Shown here: positions 36,757-47,170 of the stretch, one piece after another
Position numbering within the stretch: the stretch's first letter is position 1
How the letters are laid out: each line of letters begins with the position of its first letter
Assembly: GCA_029319145.1 (NCBI GenBank)
Contig: CP119753.1
Location: 3,224,001 to 3,288,000 of the forward strand
Source of the DNA: Microbacter sp. GSS18
Lineage (GTDB): Bacteria; Actinomycetota; Actinomycetes; Actinomycetales; Microbacteriaceae
Reading direction: 5' to 3'
DNA length: 64,000 nt
Position numbers and translations under genes: made by a program
Notes under the pieces: model-generated
Seen by the model: the letters and a program-made list of their open reading frames with translations, nothing else
Databases searched by the model: none
Told to the model about the DNA's origin: nothing

Positions 36757-39267
36757 ATGCCGTCCGCGCTCCTCGACCTCGTCCCGACCGGTGCCGAGCC
36801 CGATGACGTCTACCTCGGCTTCGTCGAGTGGGCAGGCGAGCAGGGGCTGACGCTCTACCCCGCGCAGGACGAGGCGGTCATCGAGATCGTCTCGGGGGCG
36901 AACGTGATCCTGTCCACCCCCACCGGGACCGGCAAGTCGCTCGTGGCGATCGCCGCCCACGCCGCGGCGCTCGCCCGCGGCGGGGTGACGTTCTACACCG
37001 CTCCGATCAAGGCGCTGGTGAGCGAGAAGTTCTTCGCCCTCGTCGACGTGTTCGGCGCCGACAACGTCGGCATGGTCACGGGCGACTCGTCGGTCAATCC
37101 GGACGCCCCGATCATCTGCTGCACCGCCGAGATCCTCGCCAACCTGGCGCTGCGCGAAGGGGCCGACGCCGACATCGACCAGGTCGTGATGGACGAGTTC
37201 CACTACTACGGCGACCCCGATCGCGGGTGGGCGTGGCAGATCCCGCTCCTGCTCCTGCCGAAGGCGCAGTTCGTGCTGATGTCGGCCACGCTCGGCGACG
37301 TCACCGACATCGCCGACGACCTCAAGCGCCGCACCGGCCGCGAGACGGCGCTCGTGACCGGCGTCGAGCGTCCGGTGCCGCTGCACTTCTCCTACGAGCG
37401 GCGGCCGATCCACGAGGTCGTCCAGAGCCTGCTCGACGAGCGCGAGGCGCCGGTCTACATCGTCCACTTCTCGCAGGCTGCCGCGATGGAGCGGGCGCAG
37501 GCGCTGTCGAGCATCCGCCTCGTCACGCGCGAGCAGCGCGACGCGATCGCCGAGGCGATCGGCGGCTTCCGGTTCACCACGGCGTTCGGGCGCACGCTGT
37601 CGCGGTACGTGCGCGCGGGGATCGGCGTGCACCACGCCGGAATGCTGCCGCGCTACCGGCGCCTGGTCGAGACGCTCGCCCAGCGCGGGCTGCTCAAGGT
37701 CATCTGCGGCACCGACACGCTCGGCGTCGGCATCAACGTGCCGATCCGCACCGTCCTCATCACGGCTCTGTCGAAGTACGACGGCACGCGGATGCGGCAG
37801 TTGAGCGCCCGCGAGTTCCATCAGGTCGCCGGGCGCGCGGGCCGAGCCGGCTACGACACCTACGGCAACGTCGTCGTGATGGCCCCGGAGTGGGAGATCG
37901 AGAACGAGGCCGCGCTGCGCAAGGCCGGCGACGACCCGGCCAAGCGAAAGAAGATCGTGCGCAAGAAGGCGCCGACCGGAGTCGTGAACTGGGGCCTGGG
38001 TTCGTTCGAGAGGCTCGTCGATGCGCAGCCCGAGCCGCTCACGCCGCACCTGGAGCTCACGGCCGCGATGCTCATCAACGTCATCGGGCGGGGCGGCGAC
38101 GCGTTCTCGAACGTGCGGTCGCTCGTGTTCGACAACCACCAGCCGCGCGCCGAGAAGTACGCGCTCGCGCGGCGGGCGCTGGCGATCTTCCGAACCCTCG
38201 TGGCCGCCGGCGTCGTGGAGGCGACCTCGGACGGAAGCATCCGCCTCACCGTCGACCTGCAGCCGAACTTCGCGCTCAACCAGCCGCTGTCGCCGTTCGC
38301 GCTCGCCGCGATCGAGCTGCTCGACCCCGAGGACACCCCGGGCGCGGCGGGCACGGGCCATTACGCGCTCGACGTCGTGAGCGTCATCGAGGCGACGCTC
38401 GACGACCCGCGCGCGATCCTGTCGCAGCAGGAGTTCAAGGCGCGCGGCGAGGCGGTCGCCGCCATGAAGCAGGAGGGGCTGGACTACGACGAGCGCATGG
38501 AGGCGCTCGAGGAGATCACGTATCCCAAGCCCCTCGAGGATCTCCTCGGGCAGGCCTACGAGGTGTTCGCGTCGAGCCAGCCGTGGGTGCGCGACTTCGA
38601 GCTGTCGCCGAAGTCGGTGGTGCGCGACATGTTCGAGCGCGCGATGTCGTTCGCCGAGCTGGTGTCGTGGTACCAGCTCGCCCGCAGCGAGGGACTCGTG
38701 CTGCGCTACCTCAGCGACGCGTACCGCGCGATCCGGCAGACCGTTCCCGCCGAGGCGCAGACGAACGAGCTCATCGACGTCATCGAGTGGCTCGGCGAGC
38801 TCGTGCGCCAGGTCGACTCGAGCCTCGTGGACGAGTGGGCGTCGCTGGTGAACCCCGTCGACGTGCCGGACGCCGTCGTGGTTCCGCCGGCTCCGCCCTC
38901 GGTGCTGACGAACCGGCGCGCGTTCCTGGTGCTCGTGCGCAACGAGCTGTTCCGCCGCGTGCAGCTGGCCGCGCTGCAGCGCGACGACGAACTCGTGGAG
39001 CTGGACCCCGACGTGGACTGGCCCGCCGCCCTCGATCGCTACTTCGAGGAGCACGACGAGATCCTCACCGGCGGCCCGGCGCGCTCGCCGCGGCTCGTCG
39101 ACGTGGACGAGGCGGAGGCCGCGGCATCCGGCCTCTGGAAGGTCGAGCAGACGATCGACGACCCCGCCGGCGACCACGACTGGCGCATCCGCGGCGAGGT
39201 GGACCTCGCAGCCTCCGAGGAGGCCGGCACCGCGGTGGTGCGGATCACCGAGGTGCTGCGCCTCTGA
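36757..39267 (+). CDS. Ski2-like DEAD/DEAH helicase with DUF3516
   Basis: An 836-residue superfamily 2 helicase. Core motifs: TPTGTGKSLVA (Walker A, near residue 55), TAPIKALVSEKF (Ia), DEFHYYG in place of DEVH (motif II), SATLG (III), GVHHAGMLPRYRRLVE and the final QVAGRAGRAG (VI). The C-terminal 350 residues form the DUF3516-like region found in actinobacterial Ski2/HelY relatives. It probably acts on RNA. It is likely leaderless or has a very short leader: CAGAGT ends six bases before the ATG at 36757. A 75-bp hairpin-repeat array begins 24 bp after its stop. Confidence 0.92.
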   Translation: MPSALLDLVPTGAEPDDVYLGFVEWAGEQGLTLYPAQDEAVIEIVSGANVILSTPTGTGKSLVAIAAHAAALARGGVTFYTAPIKALVSEKFFALVDVFGADNVGMVTGDSSVNPDAPIICCTAEILANLALREGADADIDQVVMDEFHYYGDPDRGWAWQIPLLLLPKAQFVLMSATLGDVTDIADDLKRRTGRETALVTGVERPVPLHFSYERRPIHEVVQSLLDEREAPVYIVHFSQAAAMERAQALSSIRLVTREQRDAIAEAIGGFRFTTAFGRTLSRYVRAGIGVHHAGMLPRYRRLVETLAQRGLLKVICGTDTLGVGINVPIRTVLITALSKYDGTRMRQLSAREFHQVAGRAGRAGYDTYGNVVVMAPEWEIENEAALRKAGDDPAKRKKIVRKKAPTGVVNWGLGSFERLVDAQPEPLTPHLELTAAMLINVIGRGGDAFSNVRSLVFDNHQPRAEKYALARRALAIFRTLVAAGVVEATSDGSIRLTVDLQPNFALNQPLSPFALAAIELLDPEDTPGAAGTGHYALDVVSVIEATLDDPRAILSQQEFKARGEAVAAMKQEGLDYDERMEALEEITYPKPLEDLLGQAYEVFASSQPWVRDFELSPKSVVRDMFERAMSFAELVSWYQLARSEGLVLRYLSDAYRAIRQTVPAEAQTNELIDVIEWLGELVRQVDSSLVDEWASLVNPVDVPDAVVVPPAPPSVLTNRRAFLVLVRNELFRRVQLAALQRDDELVELDPDVDWPAALDRYFEEHDEILTGGPARSPRLVDVDEAEAAASGLWKVEQTIDDPAGDHDWRIRGEVDLAASEEAGTAVVRITEVLRL

Positions 39268-39290
39268 CACGGGATCCGTCCGGGCTCCCG

Positions 39291-39590
39291 GCTGAGGTGT
39301 CATGTCCCACTTCTGGTCGCCTGGGCGCCCGTGACGGGGTCATTTCTGGGACACGTCCCCGCGGGGCTGAGGTGTCATGTCCCACTTCTGGTCGCCTGGG
39401 CGCCCGTGACGCGGTCATTTCTGGGACACGTCCCCGCGGGGCTGAGGTGTCATGTCCCACTTCTGGTCGCCTGGGCGCCCGTGACGCGGTCATTTCTGGG
39501 ACACGTCCCCGCGGGGCTGAGGTGTCATGTCCCACTTCTGGTCGCCTGGGCGGCGTGCGAGCGGCCAGAAGTGGGACACGGATGCGGTGG
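39291..39590. repeat. 75-bp tandem hairpin repeat array A
   Basis: Units start with GCTGAGGTGTCATGTCCCAC at 39291, 39366, 39441 and 39516: three full 75-bp copies and a diverged fourth. Copies 1-3 differ by a single base (GACGGGG/GACGCGG). Each unit has the inverted core TGTCCCA ... TGGGACA 37 bases apart, and the last has 14-bp perfect arms TGTCCCACTTCTGG (39528-39541) and CCAGAAGTGGGACA (39565-39578). No ORF or spacer-like variation, so it is not CRISPR. Confidence 0.93.
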
Positions 39591-39602
39591 GGGACGGATG
39601 CC

Positions 39603-39621
39603 TAATCGGCTGAGCCGATTA
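39603..39621. promoter_or_regulatory. 19-bp palindromic operator upstream of metallo-hydrolase operon
   Basis: TAATCGGCTGAGCCGATTA is a perfect palindrome with 9-bp arms around one central G. It lies 90 bp upstream of the metallo-hydrolase start. Its size and A/T ends resemble sites of dimeric LacI-, GntR- or IclR-type regulators. The regulator is not in this window, unless the convergent LysR gene is involved, whose usual sites look different. Confidence 0.6.
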
Positions 39622-39710
39622 AGTTGGCCTGATTTACCCGTTTGCGCGAGGTAATGCGTCGGGCGGACCATGAACCAACGGCAGAGCAGCCGATTGGGAA
39701 GGTGCCATCG

Positions 39711-40790
39711 ATGAAGACGAACCTCGAACCGCACGTGCTGACGCTGGGGACCGCCGGCGGACCGCGCTGGTGGACCGGCGAGAACGCCGGGCGACGCAGC
39801 GGCATCGCGACCGCCGTCATGGTCGGCGATGCGGCGTACCTCGTCGACGCCGGCACGGGCGTCGGGCGGCAGCTGCAGCGCGCCGGTGTCGAGATCCCCT
39901 CGCTGCGGGCGATCTTCCTGACGCATCTGCACTCCGACCACACGATCGACCTCGGCAGCCTCGCCGTCTTCGGCATGTTCACGCTGCCCGCCGGGCACCG
40001 CCCGATCCGCATCATCGGCCCCGGCGACCGCGGGGTGCTTCCTCCCGTCTCGCCGCTGGCGACCACGCGGCCCCAGCCGCTGAACCCCGCGTCGCCGACC
40101 CCGGGAACGAGCGAGATGTTCGAGCTGCTGCTGCGGGCGCACGCGACCGACCTCAACGACCGCATCCTCGACGCGCTGCGCCCTTCGCCGGCGGCGCACT
40201 TCCAGGCATCCGACATCGCGATCCCGGCCTCGAGCGGGTACCACCCGAACGACAACCCGACACCCGCCGGCATGGCGCCGTTCGAGATCTACCGCGACGA
40301 CCTCGTGACCGTCACCGCGACACTCGTCGCGCACCCGCCGATCGCCCCGGCCTTCGCGTTCCGCTTCGACACGGCCGAGGGCTCGGTCACGATCTCGGGC
40401 GACACCGCGCCGTGCGAGAACCTCGTGACCCTCGCAGCGGGCACCGACCTGCTGCTGCACGAGGCGATCGACTTCGACTGGGTCGAGCGCGCCTACGGCC
40501 ACATCGACAGCGACGAGGCGCGCGCGTCGATCTCGCACCACCGCCGCTCGCACACCTCGCCCGCGCAGGCGATCGAGATCGCCGAGCGCGCCGGCGCCCG
40601 CACCCTCGCCCTGCACCACCTGGTGCCGGGCACCACGCCCGACGCGGTGTGGCACTCCCACGCGCCCCTGTTCGACGGCACGTTCCTCGTGCCCGACGAC
40701 CTGGACCGCATCCCCTTCTCCACTCCCCCGCAGCCGGGCATCGACCCGGCGGCATCCATCAACGAAGATGAAATGGCGGTTGCACGATGA
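39711..40790 (+). CDS. MBL-fold metallo-hydrolase (RNase Z / arylsulfatase-like group)
   Basis: A 359-residue beta-lactamase-fold hydrolase. The zinc motif is THLHSDHTID near residue 70, SGDTAPCENLV supplies the bridging Asp, and a late ALHHLVPG gives the final His. The first strands ending ATAVMVGDAAYLVDAGTGVGRQL fit the tRNase Z-like group whose members act on small organic esters rather than RNA when in operons with transporters. The ATG at 39711 follows GGGAAGG and is preferred over one at 39642. It is linked by an ATGA overlap to the MHS transporter, suggesting uptake then cleavage of one compound. Confidence 0.9.
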   Translation: MKTNLEPHVLTLGTAGGPRWWTGENAGRRSGIATAVMVGDAAYLVDAGTGVGRQLQRAGVEIPSLRAIFLTHLHSDHTIDLGSLAVFGMFTLPAGHRPIRIIGPGDRGVLPPVSPLATTRPQPLNPASPTPGTSEMFELLLRAHATDLNDRILDALRPSPAAHFQASDIAIPASSGYHPNDNPTPAGMAPFEIYRDDLVTVTATLVAHPPIAPAFAFRFDTAEGSVTISGDTAPCENLVTLAAGTDLLLHEAIDFDWVERAYGHIDSDEARASISHHRRSHTSPAQAIEIAERAGARTLALHHLVPGTTPDAVWHSHAPLFDGTFLVPDDLDRIPFSTPPQPGIDPAASINEDEMAVAR

Positions 40791-42139
40791 CGAGCACCAT
40801 GGACCCTCACACCTCAGGCACCACCGAGAGCGGCAAGATCGCCGTTCCCAGCCTGAACACGCCCGCGATGCGGCGCATCCTCGCGTCGAGCTTCATCGGC
40901 AGCGCGATCGAGTTCTACGACTTCATCCTCTACGCCACCGCCGCGTCGCTGGTGTTCAACAAGGTGTTCTTCGTCGATCTCGCGCCGGGCGTGGCGATCT
41001 TCGCATCGTTCGCGACGCTCGCGGTCGGCTACCTCGCCCGCCCCATCGGCGGCATCGTGTTCGGTCACTTCGGTGACCGGATCGGCCGCAAGGGCGTGCT
41101 GATCATCTCGATGGTGATGATGGGCGTCGCCACCACCCTCATCGGCCTGCTGCCGCCGACCGCCGCCATCGGCATGCTCGCGCCGATCGTGCTCATCCTG
41201 CTGCGCATCGTGCAGGGCATCGCCGTCGGCGGCGAATGGGGCGGCGCCATGCTGATGGCGCTCGAGCACGCACCCAAGGAGCGCCGCGGCTTCGCGGCCA
41301 GCTTCGCCAACATGGGCGGTCCCGCGGGCGCGGTCATGGCGACCCTCGCGGTGTCGGCTGTGTCGGTGCTGCCCGAGGAGCAGTTCCTCGCGTGGGGCTG
41401 GCGCCTGCCGTTCCTCGCGAGCGTCATCCTCGTCGGCGTGGGCCTGGTCATCCGGCTGAAGGTGTCGGAGTCGCCGCTGTTCGTCGCCCTCGAAGAGAAG
41501 GCCGAGCGCGCGAAGATGCCGCTCATCGAGGTCTTCGCGAAGTACCCGCGCCGCGTCCTGCTGGGCACCCTGGCCGGCATGAGCTCCTACACCGTGCAGG
41601 GTCTCATGACGGTGTGGGCCATCGCGATCGTCGTCGACGAGATGGGCGTGAGCCGCACCGGTGTGCTGAACATCAAGGCGATCGGGGCCCTCCTGACCGT
41701 GATCGCGGTGTGGTTCGCCGCTCGCGCCTCCGACCGCTTCGGCCGCCGTCCCGTCATGGCCTTCGGCATCATCGCCGGTATCGTGCTGGCCTACCCGATG
41801 ATCTGGCTGCTCGGCCTCGGCGAGCTGTGGGCGTTCGCGATCGCGCTCTTCCTCGCGAACGGCGTGGTGCAGGGCTCGATCTTCGGCCCGTTCGGCGCCT
41901 TCACCGCCGAGCTCTTCCCGACCCGGATGCGCTACACCGGCGCGTCGCTGGTCTACCAGCTGTCCTCGACCATCGGCGCCGGCTTCACGCCGATGATCGC
42001 CAGCGCCCTGGTGCTGCTCGCGGGGGGCGAGCTGTGGCTGGTGGCGGTGTGCTGGGCGGGTGCGTTCGTCGTCGCCCTGATCGCCCTGCTGGCCCTCCGC
42101 GAGGGTCGCACGCAGGACCTCACGCAGCGCGACTTCTGA
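40787..42139 (+). CDS. MFS transporter, metabolite:H+ symporter (MHS) family
   Basis: A 450-residue, 12-helix importer. The MHS signatures are SFIGSAIEFYDFILY near residue 37 and the loop 2-3 motif GHFGDRIGRKGVL near residue 90, with RIVQGIAVGGEWGGA in TM4 as in ShiA, ProP and KgtP. Its substrate is probably an organic acid or betaine-like compound; the metallo-hydrolase in the same operon may process it. The start overlaps the upstream stop (ATGA at 40787). It converges with the LysR gene after 12 bp. Confidence 0.93.
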   Translation: MTSTMDPHTSGTTESGKIAVPSLNTPAMRRILASSFIGSAIEFYDFILYATAASLVFNKVFFVDLAPGVAIFASFATLAVGYLARPIGGIVFGHFGDRIGRKGVLIISMVMMGVATTLIGLLPPTAAIGMLAPIVLILLRIVQGIAVGGEWGGAMLMALEHAPKERRGFAASFANMGGPAGAVMATLAVSAVSVLPEEQFLAWGWRLPFLASVILVGVGLVIRLKVSESPLFVALEEKAERAKMPLIEVFAKYPRRVLLGTLAGMSSYTVQGLMTVWAIAIVVDEMGVSRTGVLNIKAIGALLTVIAVWFAARASDRFGRRPVMAFGIIAGIVLAYPMIWLLGLGELWAFAIALFLANGVVQGSIFGPFGAFTAELFPTRMRYTGASLVYQLSSTIGAGFTPMIASALVLLAGGELWLVAVCWAGAFVVALIALLALREGRTQDLTQRDF

Positions 42140-42151
42140 CACCCGCGCGGC

Positions 42152-43087
42152 TCACCGGCCCGCCGCCTCCTCACCGGGGCGGCGGGCCTCGCCGCGTCCG
42201 TGCCGCGTGCAGAACTCGATGAGGGCGCGCAATCGCAGGCTCGGCCGCTGCGCGCTCGTCGTGGCGAGGCAGATGTCGCTGCGGCCGATCGGCCCGTCGA
42301 TCTCGACGGCGACCACGGCGCCGCCGTCGTACGTCATGTCCGTGGGCGGCCGCTGCACGAGCACGGTGTAGCCGAGCCCCCGGCCCACCATGCCGCGCAC
42401 CGCCTCGAAGCTCGACGAGCGCCACTGCACGCGCGGCTCGAGCCCCGATTCGCGCAGGTTCGCCAGCTGGTTGTCGCGCACGGAGGGCACGTCGAGCTGC
42501 ACGTAATCGTCGCCGGCCATCTCGGACAGCGCCACCGACGGCCGGTCGGCGAACCGGTGGTCCGCGGGCAGCAGCAGGTAGGGGCGGCCGGGTGCGACGA
42601 CGTGCGCGTCGACGTCCGGCAGGACATGCCGCGTGTGCGTGAGCACGGCGTCCAGCCGCCCTTCGAGCATCCGCTGCTGGAGCTCGCCGGCGTCCCCCTC
42701 CTCGACGGTCATCTCCAGCCGCGGATGCGCGCGGATGAAGTCGGCACTGATCGCGGGGATCCAGAAGGGCGCGAGCGATGTGTAGCAGCCGAGCGACAGC
42801 GGCCCCGCCACCTCGGTCTGGCGCTCGGTCGCGCGGTCCTGGATGTCCGCGGCGTGCCGGACCAGCGCCCGTGCGTCGACCAGGAACGCGCTTCCGGATG
42901 CCGTGAGCGCGACGCCCTTCGACCGGCGCCGCACGAGCAGCTGGGCGTCGACGATCCGCTCGAGCTCGCCGAGCGCCTGCGACAGTGCCGCGGTCGAGAC
43001 GTGGAGGCGCTCGGCCGCGGCGGAGATCGAGCCGGCGTCCGCGACGGCGACGAAGTACTCGACCTGCCGGAGCGTGTACGACACCAC
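42152..43087 (-). CDS. LysR-family transcriptional regulator
   Basis: A 311-residue regulator with the N-terminal winged helix (TLRQVEYFVAVADAGSISAA then LHVSTAALSQALGELER) and a periplasmic-binding-like effector domain (LSLGCYTSLAPFWIP to GLGYTVLVQRPP). The GTG at 43085-43087 lies six bases after TACCCT (43094-43099), so it is leaderless. It is convergent to the hydrolase-MHS operon and divergent from DUF1697; LysR genes usually control a divergent target, so the target may be DUF1697 or a distant locus. Confidence 0.95.
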   Translation of the reverse strand: MVSYTLRQVEYFVAVADAGSISAAAERLHVSTAALSQALGELERIVDAQLLVRRRSKGVALTASGSAFLVDARALVRHAADIQDRATERQTEVAGPLSLGCYTSLAPFWIPAISADFIRAHPRLEMTVEEGDAGELQQRMLEGRLDAVLTHTRHVLPDVDAHVVAPGRPYLLLPADHRFADRPSVALSEMAGDDYVQLDVPSVRDNQLANLRESGLEPRVQWRSSSFEAVRGMVGRGLGYTVLVQRPPTDMTYDGGAVVAVEIDGPIGRSDICLATTSAQRPSLRLRALIEFCTRHGRGEARRPGEEAAGR

Positions 43088-43093
43088 GGGGCC

Positions 43094-43125
43094 AGGGTAG
43101 CCCCGTCGGGACCGGCGTCTAGGGT
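43094..43125. promoter_or_regulatory. Overlapping divergent leaderless promoters of lysR and DUF1697
   Basis: The 44-bp gap between the two start codons contains TACCCT on the minus strand (43094-43099) and TAGGGT on the plus strand (43120-43125), each exactly six bases from its start codon. With a 17-18-bp spacer each -35 falls on the other promoter's -10, so the two cannot be bound by RNA polymerase at once. Confidence 0.6.
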
Positions 43126-43131
43126 GGCGCC

Positions 43132-43668
43132 ATGACCACGTGGCTGGCGTTCCTGCGCGCGATCAATCTCGGGCCGACGCGGAAGTTCCCCAAGGACGAC
43201 ATCCGACGCGTGGTCGAGGGCGCCGGGTTCGGCGCCGTCGAGACGCACATCAACACCGGCAACGTCCGGTTCGATACCGGGATGCGGTCCCGGCCGCGCG
43301 TCGAGCACAAGCTCGAGGCGGCGTTCCTGGCCGATCGCGGATTCGACGTGCCGACGGTCTCCTTCACGGCCGCGGAGTTCGCGCGCGTCACCGCCGGGGC
43401 GGCGGAGCTGAGCGCGGAGCATCCGGGCCTGGTGCGTCACTACGTGTACCTGATGAAGGACGAGCTCACCGCCGAGCGGGCTGCCGAGGTCGAGGCCCTC
43501 ACCTCCGACGTCGGCAGCATGGTGGTCCGCGGCCGCGCCGCCCACGCCCTCATGGGCGAGGGCTACCAGGGCGGGCAGGTCGATCCGCTCGGCGCCGCGC
43601 CGCTGCTGGGCGTCGCCACCAACCGGAACGTCAACGTCGTGACCGCGATCGCGGCGAAGTGGTGCTGA
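43132..43668 (+). CDS. DUF1697 family protein
   Basis: A 178-residue soluble protein of DUF1697. The family marks are WLAFLRAINLGPTRKFPKDD at the start, THINTGNVRFDT near residue 40 (usually SGNVVF) and GLVRHYVYLMK in the middle, with the C-terminal TNRNVNVVTAIA. Structure is a ferredoxin-like two-domain fold in known members; function remains unknown. The ATG at 43132 is six bases after TAGGGT, so leaderless. It shares its promoter gap with lysR. Confidence 0.9.
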   Translation: MTTWLAFLRAINLGPTRKFPKDDIRRVVEGAGFGAVETHINTGNVRFDTGMRSRPRVEHKLEAAFLADRGFDVPTVSFTAAEFARVTAGAAELSAEHPGLVRHYVYLMKDELTAERAAEVEALTSDVGSMVVRGRAAHALMGEGYQGGQVDPLGAAPLLGVATNRNVNVVTAIAAKWC

Positions 43669-43741
43669 TCGGATCGGGCCTTTGGGGCTCGCCGGAGAAG
43701 ATCCACCCCACGGGTGAGCCGGGCGGGACTAGCGTGGGGTC

Positions 43742-44398
43742 GTGGACGTGAACGACCCGCTCCCTGACCGTCCGGCGCCGGACAATCCGCACGGAAAGCT
43801 CGTGCTCCTGCGGCACGGCGAGACGGCCTGGTCCAAGGCGGGAAAGCACACCGGGCTCACCGACATTCCGCTGACGGCCCACGGGGAGGAGCTCGCGCGC
43901 GGGGCCGGCGACCTGGTCCGCGACTACGACTTCTCGCTCGTGCTGAGCTCGCCGCTCGAGCGCGCCCGGCGAACCGCCGAGCTCGCCGGGCTCGACGCCG
44001 AGATCGACCCGCTCCTCGTCGAGTGGGACTACGGGGGGTACGAGGGACGGACCACCAAGGAGATCCGCGCGGAGCTCGGCTACAACTGGACGACCTTCAC
44101 GCATGGCGTCGTCCGCGGAGAGACGCCGGGCGAGACGGTCGAAGAGGTCGCCGCGCGGGCGTCGCGCGTGCTCACGCGCGTGCTGCCGGCGATGGTCTCG
44201 GGCGATGTGGCGCTCGTCGCCCACGGGCATCTGCTGCGGATCCTGACCGCGGTCTTCCTCCGCCAGGCCCCGCGGTTCGGCGCGATGATCACCCTCGACG
44301 CCGGCTCGGTGTCGGTGCTCGGCTTCTACCGCGAGCAGCCGGCGATCCTGGCCTGGAACCACGGGCCGGAGCTCCCGCTCGTGCCCTCGGAGTCCTGA
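43742..44398 (+). CDS. Histidine phosphatase (phosphoglycerate-mutase-like)
   Basis: A 218-residue acid phosphatase of the histidine phosphatase superfamily. The phospho-histidine motif is LVLLRHGETAWSKAGKHTG (near residue 20), the Arg of SSPLERARRTAELAG and the second His in LVAHGHLLRIL complete the active site. The WDYGGYEGRTTKEI stretch is typical of the small broad-specificity members. The GTG at 43742 follows TAGCGT (43730-43735) by six bases, so it is leaderless. The likely role is removal of phosphate from small metabolites; the substrate is not known. Confidence 0.92.
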   Translation: MDVNDPLPDRPAPDNPHGKLVLLRHGETAWSKAGKHTGLTDIPLTAHGEELARGAGDLVRDYDFSLVLSSPLERARRTAELAGLDAEIDPLLVEWDYGGYEGRTTKEIRAELGYNWTTFTHGVVRGETPGETVEEVAARASRVLTRVLPAMVSGDVALVAHGHLLRILTAVFLRQAPRFGAMITLDAGSVSVLGFYREQPAILAWNHGPELPLVPSES

Positions 44399-44482
44399 CG
44401 CTCCGTCCTCCCCAGCGGGAGGTGCGGCGGATGCCGTCCACAGGCGGATCCCGCGTCGTGGGCCCGGGCTACAGTGGGGCGG

Positions 44483-46483
<2,001 letters not shown>

Positions 46484-46487
46484 CCTC

Positions 46488-46940
46488 TCAGGCCTCGATC
46501 GCCTCCTTGTAGAACGCGAGCATCTTGGCGAGGTCCTCATCGCCCTTCCACGCCATGAGGTCCTCCAGCCGCGCCCAACCCGGGACCTTGCTGGAGACCT
46601 CGGCGGTCTGGACGAGCTTGGTGCCGCCGTCCTCGGGCTCGAGGGTGCAGATCCATGTCACGCCCGTCGACGTGTGGTCCACGATCTTCTCGTCGGGGAC
46701 GAACTCCTCACGGGTCGTCGTCGCGTGGAAGGGGATCATCATCACGCGGGACTCCCACTCGTAGACCGAGCCGACGCCGTCATCCTGCGCCATCTCCATC
46801 TTCGTGATGTGTCCCGCATCGCCGGCCCGGAACGTGCCGTTCATGGCTGCGTAGAAGTTCTCCGGCATCTTGACGTGCGCGAACACACGCTCGACGGGAG
46901 CGTCGACGTGCACGTGGCTTGTGTGGGTGACCGTTGTCAT
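46488..46940 (-). CDS. SRPBCC-superfamily protein
   Basis: A 150-residue START/Bet v1-like hydrophobic-ligand fold. The start VTHTSHVHVDAPVERVFAHV and the central VYEWESRVMMIPFHATTTREE then TWICTLEPEDGGTKLVQTAEV follow the polyketide-cyclase-like family pattern. The C-terminal helix (DLAKMLAFYKEAIEA) is typical. The ligand is unknown. The ATG at 46938-46940 is placed after AAAGGCGG. It converges with recQ four bases apart. Confidence 0.85.
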   Translation of the reverse strand: MTTVTHTSHVHVDAPVERVFAHVKMPENFYAAMNGTFRAGDAGHITKMEMAQDDGVGSVYEWESRVMMIPFHATTTREEFVPDEKIVDHTSTGVTWICTLEPEDGGTKLVQTAEVSSKVPGWARLEDLMAWKGDEDLAKMLAFYKEAIEA

Positions 46941-47170
46941 CGCAATCAACCGCCTTTCGTTCGGTTCCCAACCGATCGCCGACGGCGTCGCCACCTGCGG
47001 ACCTGCCCGCAGGTCCCTCGATTCCAGGGTAGGCGCGCCCCGCGGGGTGTCGAGTGCCATTCGTCCCGCAGCCGCACCGTGGGATGGCGATGGTGCACCG
47101 GGTCCGCGTGCCGTCCACAGGGTCCGGGGCCCGGCGCCGGCGAACCCCGCCGGGCCGATAGGGTTCCCTG

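Noticed and set aside
39291..39590. CRISPR array
   Set aside because: The units are nearly identical along their whole 75-bp length with no unique spacers, and no cas genes lie nearby. The same applies to array B and the 84-bp helicase repeats.
39624..39657. Candidate -35/-10 pair after the 19-bp palindrome
   Set aside because: TTGGCC and TAATGC are separated by about 22 bp, too far for a usual promoter, so the start of this operon's transcript was left open.
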